A stretch of 7,735 nt of DNA from an uncultured Prevotella sp. (GTDB lineage Bacteria > Bacteroidota > Bacteroidia > Bacteroidales > Bacteroidaceae): the NCBI GenBank assembly GCA_945788545.1, contig CALZMK010000057.1:1-7735 (forward strand). Reading direction: 5' to 3'. The position numbers were made by a program, and so were the translations under genes. Under the pieces are notes generated by a model. That model did not search any database. It saw nothing but the letters and a program-made list of their open reading frames with translations, and was not told where the DNA came from. Within the stretch, counting starts at the first letter, position 1; the number at the start of each line of letters is the position of its first letter. Shown one piece after another: positions 1 to 5,860 of this stretch.

Positions 1-109
1 ATTTAGTCTGGCGGAACGGCTTCCACTCGAATTTATGAATTAATAGAACCTACCTAAAGAGATTCTCAGTGTCTTTCCTCAGATTACTTCGCAAGATGAC
101 GATGACCTG
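1..109 (+). other. damaged 5' part of the ATPase/nuclease gene
   Basis: This stretch precedes the first usable ATG of the gene that follows. In the frame of that gene, codons 47-109 read N-L-P-K-E-I-L-S-V-F-P-Q-I-T and on, which looks like genuine family sequence rather than leader. Immediately upstream, in the same frame, are two adjacent stops, TAA at 41-43 and TAG at 44-46. In the neighbouring frame, 28-54 reads R-I-Y-E-L-I-E-P-T before a TAA at 55-57, which could be the continuation of the protein after a one-base shift. The coding region therefore appears interrupted here by a frameshift, a junction with other DNA, or a sequencing error. The window edge prevents a decision. Confidence 0.4.
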
Positions 110-1297
110 ATGGACATCCTCTACCGTATCAGCGACAGCACAGGCGAGCGTTTCTTTATGATTATCGACGAGTGGGATGCGATACTGCGCGAGATGGGAA
201 CAGACGAATCCATCACTACATCATACGTTGACCTGCTCCGCCGCCTCTTTAAGGGCTCAGGATCAAACACCGTCTTTGCCGGAGCCTATCTCACCGGCAT
301 ACTGCCAATCAAGAAATACAACACCGAGTCGGCATTGAACAACTTCTGCGAGTACTCAATGATTGACCCTGCCTTCCTTGCCCCCTGTTTTGGATTTACA
401 AAGGAAGAAGTGAAGATGTTGGCAGAGAAACACAAAGCGTCTATGGACGAGTTGAAAATGTGGTATGACGGATATAATATTGGCAGAGAAAAATCCATAT
501 ACAATCCATATTCGGTTATGAAAGCCCTACAACGTGGAGTTTGCAAAATCTACTGGACAACCACGGGAGCCTACGATTCTGTCAACACCTACATTCAGAT
601 GAATTTCGACGGACTGAAGGATGACGTCATACGCATGTTGTCGGGGGAGCATGTATATGTTGATACAACGGAGTTTCGTAATGACATGCGAATAATAAGG
701 AGCAAGAACGATGTGCTCACCGTGCTGATACACCTTGGCTACTTGGCATACGACGGAGATGCACAGGAATGTTATCTCCCAAACAAGGAGGTGGCTGATG
801 AAATGAACAACGCCATAAAGGCGACTACATGGGAGCCCTTGGTAAAGACTATCAAGAATTCAAAATCACTGCTTGAAGCCACCCTATCCGGCAACGAGCA
901 AGCCGTGGCAAAAGGCATCGACCAGGCTCATGACGAGCACACCAGCATCCTCTCCTATAATGACGAAAACTCCTTGGCATGTGTTCTTTCAGTAGCATAT
1001 ATTTGGGCAAGGAACGAGTATGTCATTCACCGGGAGTTTGCCACTGACAAGGGCTATGCCGACCTTGTGATGATTCCCCGCCGCAACGTCAGCAAGCCTG
1101 CATTGGTCATAGAATTGAAGTTCAATCATTCCGCCGACACTGCCATCGACCAGATCAAGCGCAAGGGATATCCCACGAAGATTGCAGAATACATCGGCGA
1201 TATACTTCTCGTGGGCATCAACTATGACAAGGAGACGAAGCAGCATACTTGTAAGATAGAAAGTAATTACTCCATAGGAATGTGTGAATTTTATTAA
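110..1297 (+). CDS. AAA-ATPase-like / PD-(D/E)XK nuclease family protein (DUF1703 type), 5'-truncated
   Basis: Recognised as a member of the Bacteroidota family that joins an AAA-ATPase-like domain to a C-terminal PD-(D/E)XK nuclease-like domain. Counting from the ATG at 110, residues 15-23 (FFMIIDEWD) are the Walker B strand with the acidic pair D20-E21. Residues 62-68 (TGILPIK) resemble the sensor strand of the family. The nuclease core is visible as D318 followed by E335-L-K337 in a hydrophobic strand (VIELKF), then a Q-I-K-x-K-x-Y segment near 348-354. Full-length members are usually around 500 residues and start with a Walker A region. That region is absent, and recognisable family sequence continues upstream of the ATG to about position 47, so the ATG at 110 is unlikely to be the native start. 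The gene is probably a remnant or an assembly-damaged copy. The cellular role of the family is not established, and nothing links this gene to the B12 operon downstream. Confidence 0.75.
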   Translation: MDILYRISDSTGERFFMIIDEWDAILREMGTDESITTSYVDLLRRLFKGSGSNTVFAGAYLTGILPIKKYNTESALNNFCEYSMIDPAFLAPCFGFTKEEVKMLAEKHKASMDELKMWYDGYNIGREKSIYNPYSVMKALQRGVCKIYWTTTGAYDSVNTYIQMNFDGLKDDVIRMLSGEHVYVDTTEFRNDMRIIRSKNDVLTVLIHLGYLAYDGDAQECYLPNKEVADEMNNAIKATTWEPLVKTIKNSKSLLEATLSGNEQAVAKGIDQAHDEHTSILSYNDENSLACVLSVAYIWARNEYVIHREFATDKGYADLVMIPRRNVSKPALVIELKFNHSADTAIDQIKRKGYPTKIAEYIGDILLVGINYDKETKQHTCKIESNYSIGMCEFY

Positions 1298-1304
1298 AAA
1301 AAGT

Positions 1305-1322
1305 AAAAAGCATCATCTTTTT
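1305..1322 (+). terminator. weak AT-only hairpin after the ATPase/nuclease gene
   Basis: The arms aaaaag (1305-1310) and cttttt (1317-1322) are perfectly complementary around a six-base loop, seven bases after the stop codon, and the downstream arm supplies a U-run. It could act as a terminator separating this gene from the B12 operon, but a stem made almost wholly of A-U pairs is weak and such sequence arises easily in an AT-rich gap. Confidence 0.25.
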
Positions 1323-1332
1323 CTCTTGCTAT

Positions 1333-1364
1333 TTTGTCTTTTTTAAAAAAAACATATAACTTTG
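1333..1364 (+). promoter_or_regulatory. Bacteroidota-type promoter for the B12 operon
   Basis: TTTG at 1333-1336 fits the -33 element, and TAACTTTG at 1357-1364 is an exact match to the -7 consensus TAnnTTTG used by the Bacteroidota primary sigma factor. The 20-base spacing is within the usual range. Transcription would begin at about 1370, just ahead of the riboswitch, which supports both calls. Confidence 0.75.
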
Positions 1365-1373
1365 CAGCCGCAT

Positions 1374-1608
1374 TTGGTTCTCCCCCTTATGGATAATACC
1401 ATGAGGCTACGGAGCTAAGATGGGAACGCAGTGAGAATCTGCGACATTACCCGATGCTGTAAATCCTTTATTAGGCCGACCAACAGTGTCACTGGATAGC
1501 AAAACACCTGAGTTTTGCAGATGTCCGGGAAGACCGTGTCGGTGAGGATAAGTCAGAAGACCTGCCATCTGCCAGTAGCAACATGTGTCTGCGGGACTAC
1601 GGACACGG
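1374..1608 (+). promoter_or_regulatory. cobalamin riboswitch (B12-sensing leader RNA)
   Basis: The conserved cobalamin aptamer elements appear in the correct order. They are GGTT at 1376-1379; TGGGAACGCAG at 1421-1431, closed by CTGCG at 1439-1443 around a GAGAAT-containing loop; the ACCCGATGCTGTAAATCC segment starting at 1449; CACTGG at 1490-1495; CCGGGAAG at 1525-1532; and the B12 box AGTCAGAAGACCTGCC at 1551-1566. A variable arm is a perfect 7-bp hairpin (1499-1505 with 1512-1518). By established knowledge, adenosylcobalamin-type ligand binding to this RNA reduces expression of the downstream gene. Here that gene is a BtuB-like receptor, so the leader should open the operon when cobamides are scarce. 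Outer boundaries are approximate. Confidence 0.93.
1585..1606 (+). promoter_or_regulatory. expression-platform hairpin (P13-like) with kissing-loop sequence
   Basis: GTGTC at 1585-1589 pairs with GACAC at 1602-1606. The 12-base loop contains CGGG (1592-1595), complementary to CCCG (1450-1453) in the aptamer. This matches the L5-L13 kissing interaction of cobalamin riboswitches, in which ligand binding locks the loop pairing and blocks translation initiation. The hairpin ends 17 bases before the chosen ATG at 1624, and no terminator hairpin with a U-run lies between aptamer and gene, so translational control is more likely than transcriptional attenuation. Confidence 0.65.
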
Positions 1609-1623
1609 AAACACATAATTATT

Positions 1624-3546
1624 ATGTTATCGTGCGGCAATAGTACTGCCCATACTTGCGTTGTGGCTATGCTTTTGTTCTTGTTCAGTATTACTGTGCA
1701 AGCGCAAAACGTGCGTCTTGACTCCGTGTATCACATCAATGAGATTGTCGTTAATGGACATAAGGAGGTGAGTGCCAACCAAGTTATTGGCTATGAGCAG
1801 ATACAGTCATTGCCATCGTCATCTGTTGCCGATGCATTGAAATACATGGCGGGCGTGCAAATCAAGGACTATGGTGGTCTGGGTGGACAGAAGACCATCA
1901 ACGTCCGCTCGCTTGGTTCCCAACATGTAGGGGTCTATCTTGATGGTGTGCGCATCACCAATGCACAGAACGGCACTGTTGACCTTGGCAAATATTCCTT
2001 GACGACGCTTGAGTCGGTCAGCCTCTTCAATGCCAACAAGACCGAGATGCTCATGAGCGCCTCGGAATACGCCTCTGCTTCCACGGTCTATCTGAAGACA
2101 CACCGCCCCGACTCCACGTCACTCTCCGCCTCATACGCCTATTCTTCGTTTCACACCCATAAGGCTGCGGCAACTTTCAGCTACAAGAATTGGCTTCTTC
2201 TCGATGCTGCATATACATCATCGGTTGGTGATTATCCCTTTGAGTATCATACAGAGTATGAAGACACAACGGGAACCCGACGCAATTCAGACATCAAGAT
2301 GTTCCGCATAGAAACCTGTGCTTTTTGGAAAGGTTTCCAATGGCACACGTATTACTTCGACTCTCAAAGAGGACTGCCCGGAGGTATTGTCCGCCGTCTC
2401 TCCGACACCTATACTGATGTGGGGCGCGAGTGGGACCGCAACTTCTTCTCCCAGCTCACATGGCGTGAGCAATATGGCGACCTGAGCCTCCGTGCCATCG
2501 GCAAATATACCAATGACTACCTGCACTACCGCTCCGACTATCCGGAGAACATTTCCGTTCACTCCAACAACAAGTACCATCAGCAGGACATCTATGGTGC
2601 CGCCACGGGAGCATATCGTCTTGGAGATTTCGGTGTCTCCGTGTCATCAGACCTCCGCTGGTCGGATTTGACGTGCGATGTGAAAAACTTCCACTATGTC
2701 TATCGTCTTGACAGCAAGACTTCCGTCTCCGCTTTCTACAACCATCGCGGACTGAGCCTCACGGCCAGCGGACTATATACCCGCGTGAGCGACCACACGA
2801 AGGGCAGTGCCAAGCCGCTCTCCCGGTGTACATGGAACATGCTTGCCTCATACGCCATAGGCCGATGGCAAGCGCGCGCATTCTACAAGAGTGTCTTCCG
2901 TGTACCTACTCTCAACGACCTCTACTATACGCTCGTGGGCAACCGCAATCTTAAACCGGAATACACAAAGCAGTTGGATATGGGGATAACTTACCAGGAC
3001 AACATCTTTAACATCCAGTTAGACGGTTATTACAACCGTATAGAGGACCGCATCGTGTGCCTTCCCCTTAAAGGCTCCTATCAATGGACCATGCTCAACT
3101 ACGGCTATACCCGATGCCTCGGCGTGGACCTCTCGGTGAATGCGCATTACAAGAACCACTCCCTCCTGCTGACAGGCACCTTTCAGGACGACCGCAACCG
3201 CACCGACCCAACAGAGGATGCGTATAACGACTATATAGCCTATTCACCCCGGTGGTCGTTCACCGCCGTCTATACCTTTATATATAAGGGGCTGACAGTT
3301 TCGCTTTCCCACATGTTTGTTGACAAGCGGTACTGGACAGCCGAGAATGCCATCGACGATCCGCTCACGGCTTACAACTGTACGGACATAAAGGTTGGCT
3401 ATCGCTTTGCCCCAAAAGCATGGCATGGGCATAGTTTGACAGCCGAGGCAGAATGTCAAGACCTCTTCGATGTGAGATACGAGATGATTCAGCGATGGCC
3501 GATGCCAGGCAGGCGTTTCGGCATCACGATAAAATATACACTATAA
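1624..3546 (+). CDS. btuB: TonB-dependent outer-membrane cobalamin receptor, BtuB-like
   Basis: Predicted outer-membrane beta-barrel that imports cobamides using energy from TonB-ExbBD. From the ATG at 1624 the protein has 640 residues. Residues 1-28 form a signal peptide with hydrophobic core MLLFLFSITV and cleavage near AQA|Q. Residues 38-43 (INEIVV) are a plausible TonB box. The plug domain spans about 55-160, with hallmark segments LPSSSVADALKYMAGVQI and GVYLDGVRITNAQ. The remainder is a barrel with alternating aromatic strands, ending in the receptor-type C-terminus with MPGRR near residues 625-635. There is no N-terminal carboxypeptidase-like extension, and the length fits BtuB rather than the roughly 1000-residue SusC glycan receptors. 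The cobalamin riboswitch directly upstream and the BtuG-like gene 12 bases downstream support cobamide as substrate. A GTG at 1585 is in frame but lies inside the riboswitch hairpin, so ATG 1624 is preferred. M16 (ATG 1669) is a possible shorter start. Confidence 0.9.
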   Translation: MLSCGNSTAHTCVVAMLLFLFSITVQAQNVRLDSVYHINEIVVNGHKEVSANQVIGYEQIQSLPSSSVADALKYMAGVQIKDYGGLGGQKTINVRSLGSQHVGVYLDGVRITNAQNGTVDLGKYSLTTLESVSLFNANKTEMLMSASEYASASTVYLKTHRPDSTSLSASYAYSSFHTHKAAATFSYKNWLLLDAAYTSSVGDYPFEYHTEYEDTTGTRRNSDIKMFRIETCAFWKGFQWHTYYFDSQRGLPGGIVRRLSDTYTDVGREWDRNFFSQLTWREQYGDLSLRAIGKYTNDYLHYRSDYPENISVHSNNKYHQQDIYGAATGAYRLGDFGVSVSSDLRWSDLTCDVKNFHYVYRLDSKTSVSAFYNHRGLSLTASGLYTRVSDHTKGSAKPLSRCTWNMLASYAIGRWQARAFYKSVFRVPTLNDLYYTLVGNRNLKPEYTKQLDMGITYQDNIFNIQLDGYYNRIEDRIVCLPLKGSYQWTMLNYGYTRCLGVDLSVNAHYKNHSLLLTGTFQDDRNRTDPTEDAYNDYIAYSPRWSFTAVYTFIYKGLTVSLSHMFVDKRYWTAENAIDDPLTAYNCTDIKVGYRFAPKAWHGHSLTAEAECQDLFDVRYEMIQRWPMPGRRFGITIKYTL

Positions 3547-3558
3547 AAATATATAAAG

Positions 3559-4692
3559 ATGAAGAAGTTTTTGATTTATTTACTGCCTTTGATGCTCCTT
3601 GCATCCTGCAGTCCTGACGATGGACCAGACAATGAGACACCTGTCATCGACCCAGTGCTGACGGGTGAAGACCTGATTGTCTGTAACGAGGGCAACTGGC
3701 AGTCGGACAACGGACAACTGTCCTACTACAACGCTGCAACTGGAGTACTGACCAACCAGTGGTTCCGCTCCATCAACGGCATGAAACTGGGTGACACTCC
3801 CAACGACATCCTTCAGGTGAACGACACGCTGATAGCTATAGCCGTCAACTGGTCGAACATCATCCAGTATATCCACCCCAACGGCACAGCATGCGGTGCC
3901 ACAGAGAACGTGCCCAACAACCGCCGCATGTGTTCGGACGGAATGTATCTCTACATCACCAGTTATGCCCATCGGTGTGGCGACAAGACCTTCGAAAAAG
4001 GCTATGTGGCCAAGATAGACATCAGGACAAAGGAGGTGGTGGCCACGTGTGAGGTGGGATGGGAACCCGAAGCCATCAAACTCTATGACGGGCGACTCTA
4101 TGTCTGCAACACGGGAGGATACGCCTTCTCGGAGAATCATGAATATGAGACGACGATAGAGGTTGTAGATGCCAGAACGATGCAGTCTCTGCGCAAGATT
4201 GACACAGGATGCATCAACCTCTATGGTGAAGCCTCTCAAGCTGGGCAGTATCTCTGCATCAACTCCTGCGGTGATTATTACAGCGTGAAGCCCCGCACCG
4301 TCGTACTTGATTGCAAGACGGAGTTATTCCGTACATACGACTTCCCCTGCACCTACAATACCACCGACGGGGAGAAATTCTACACCGTAGGGTCGGAATT
4401 CTCTTATGATACAGGAGAATACAACTATTATCAGAAGACCATCAACCCGACGGACGGCACCGTGACCGACGGAATATTATGCGATGCCATCACGGAGAAA
4501 CTCCGTTCGCTGGTGTCACCCTATGAAATATACATGTCGCCTTATACGGGAAACATCTATTTTACCGATGCCCAGAGTTATGCCACGGCTGGCTATCTCT
4601 ATGGCTACAGGCCTGACGGCACGCCACTGTTTGCCGAGCAGAAAGTATATATCAATCCTGCACACATAATTGCATTACCAAAATATAAATAA
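3559..4692 (+). CDS. btuG: BtuG-like surface lipoprotein, beta-propeller corrinoid-binding protein
   Basis: Predicted cell-surface lipoprotein that captures cobamides and caps BtuB, as described for BtuG of gut Bacteroides. The 377-residue product starts with a lipoprotein signal, MKKFLIYLLPLMLLAS-C17. The lipidated cysteine is followed by SPDDGPDNE, an acidic stretch like the Bacteroidota surface-export signal. The body resembles the YncE / DUF5074-type propeller: GEDLIVCNEGNWQ (37-48) starts the fold, and blade strands recur as LYITSY (131-136), LYVCNTGGY (180-188), YLCINSCGDY (231-240) and NIYFTDAQSY (332-341), closing with PAHIIALP at 367-374. The length fits the family. It lies 12 bases after btuB and 3 bases before the next gene, so it should be co-transcribed and controlled by the same riboswitch. 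Twelve cysteines besides C17 are many for this class. The binding assignment rests on family and context, as no ligand residues were verified. Confidence 0.85.
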   Translation: MKKFLIYLLPLMLLASCSPDDGPDNETPVIDPVLTGEDLIVCNEGNWQSDNGQLSYYNAATGVLTNQWFRSINGMKLGDTPNDILQVNDTLIAIAVNWSNIIQYIHPNGTACGATENVPNNRRMCSDGMYLYITSYAHRCGDKTFEKGYVAKIDIRTKEVVATCEVGWEPEAIKLYDGRLYVCNTGGYAFSENHEYETTIEVVDARTMQSLRKIDTGCINLYGEASQAGQYLCINSCGDYYSVKPRTVVLDCKTELFRTYDFPCTYNTTDGEKFYTVGSEFSYDTGEYNYYQKTINPTDGTVTDGILCDAITEKLRSLVSPYEIYMSPYTGNIYFTDAQSYATAGYLYGYRPDGTPLFAEQKVYINPAHIIALPKYK

Positions 4693-4695
4693 AAG

Positions 4696-5841
4696 ATGAA
4701 AACAAAAATTTTCCTTACAATGTCATCCCTGCTCATGAGTCTTGGGATGACGGCGCAGACACAGACAGTTACTGTCGTTGAACTGCATCCCGCACCGGGG
4801 CAGTTTGTCAATACGCTGCCTGTGGCAAGCGAAAGTGTCAAGCTGCCAACCTTTGATGACGGCATCGAGGTAACCCACGAGGAAATGTGCCAAAGGGCCA
4901 CTGAGAGTCTCAACAACAACGAGTTGGTCCATCTCGGTACGTATGGCGGCTACGTCACCGTCAAGTTCGACCATGCCGTACAGAATCTCCGAGGTTCCGA
5001 TCTCCGCATCACTGGAAATGCCTTCTATGCAGCCTCCGACCCTGTATATGGCAGCGAGACCATCGGCGGAAGCATAGAACCGGGTATCGTCTATGTCGGA
5101 GTCGGCGACGATGTGGAGACCTGCCAATGGTATGAACTGGCAGGCTCGGAGTATTACACCAGTGAGATACACGACTTCTCCATCACTTACTACAAGCCAA
5201 CGGCTGAGACTGGCGAACACCACCTGTCATCCTCTCTCTATGATGATTACATCCGATGGGAGGCAACGTGGACAGAGAACGGTGAGCGTCGCGACTCCAC
5301 GGGCTATCACATGAAGAACTCCTTCCACCGTCAGACCTACTGGCCGCTATGGGAAGAGGGCGAGACACTGACATTCAGCGGTGGCAAACTGCCCAACAAC
5401 GCCATCGACCAGTCGGGCAATGGAACCTACTGGGTGCAGTATCGCTATTCGGCCGACTCATACGGATATGTTGACGCGGCAGGTAATGACGAGGACGCTT
5501 CGACCTTCGACATTGACTGGGCGGTGGACAAGGACGGCAACCATGTTGACCTCAAGGAGATAAATTTTGTCAAGGTGGTGTGCGGCATCTTCCAATACTG
5601 TGGCTGGCTTGGCGAGACAAGTACCGAGGTAAGCGGGGTTCAGGATCTTCACCTCGTGGAAGGTTATGACGACAATCCCATCATCATCACTCCAAGAGAG
5701 AAACCCTCTGGCATAGAGAGCGTGTCAACGTCAACACCTTCACCTGCCAACGGCTTGTGGTATGACCTCACCGGACGCAGGGTGAGCAAGCCGACAACAG
5801 GACTTTATATACGCAACGGGAAAAAGGTTTATATTAAATAA
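4696..5841 (+). CDS. secreted cell-surface protein of B12/TonB-receptor loci, with C-terminal sorting-type tail
   Basis: The function is unknown. The 381-residue product has a type I signal peptide (residues 1-20, core FLTMSSLLMSLGM, cleavage near TAQ) and no lipobox. The mature part, about 25-325, resembles the Bacteroidota 'cell surface protein' family found near TonB-dependent receptors and B12 loci. Characteristic segments are HPAPGQFVNTLP (31-42), LGTYGGYVTVKFDHAV (80-95), GGSIEPGIVYV (124-134), WYELAGSEYY (145-154), ITYYKP (163-168), DIDWAVDKDG (272-281) and CGWLGETSTEVSG (302-314). Residues 355-381 (YDLTGRRV then GLYIRNGKKVYIK) form the tail seen on many Prevotella secreted proteins, which I take to be a type IX-like sorting signal. 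It starts 3 bases after the btuG-like gene, so translation may be coupled. By context it is a candidate accessory cobamide-capture or receptor-associated protein. Correspondence to Bacteroides BtuH is possible but not established. Confidence 0.75.
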   Translation: MKTKIFLTMSSLLMSLGMTAQTQTVTVVELHPAPGQFVNTLPVASESVKLPTFDDGIEVTHEEMCQRATESLNNNELVHLGTYGGYVTVKFDHAVQNLRGSDLRITGNAFYAASDPVYGSETIGGSIEPGIVYVGVGDDVETCQWYELAGSEYYTSEIHDFSITYYKPTAETGEHHLSSSLYDDYIRWEATWTENGERRDSTGYHMKNSFHRQTYWPLWEEGETLTFSGGKLPNNAIDQSGNGTYWVQYRYSADSYGYVDAAGNDEDASTFDIDWAVDKDGNHVDLKEINFVKVVCGIFQYCGWLGETSTEVSGVQDLHLVEGYDDNPIIITPREKPSGIESVSTSTPSPANGLWYDLTGRRVSKPTTGLYIRNGKKVYIK

Positions 5842-5860
5842 TCATTAAAAATTCAACATT

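Noticed and set aside
1585..1623. GTG start that would add 13 residues to BtuB
   Set aside because: These codons lie within the riboswitch expression-platform hairpin and would put basic and polar residues ahead of the signal peptide; the ATG at 1624 is a better start.
1407..1640. 77-codon minus-strand ORF across the btuB leader
   Set aside because: It is antisense to the riboswitch, whose conserved bases explain the sequence.
3580..4239. 219-codon open frame on the minus strand
   Set aside because: It lies wholly inside the BtuG-like gene, whose plus-strand product has a lipoprotein signal and family-like strands. The minus-strand translation has no recognisable domain.
4723..5223. 166-codon open frame on the minus strand
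   Set aside because: It is antisense to the secreted cell-surface protein gene, which has a signal peptide, family motifs and a sorting tail.
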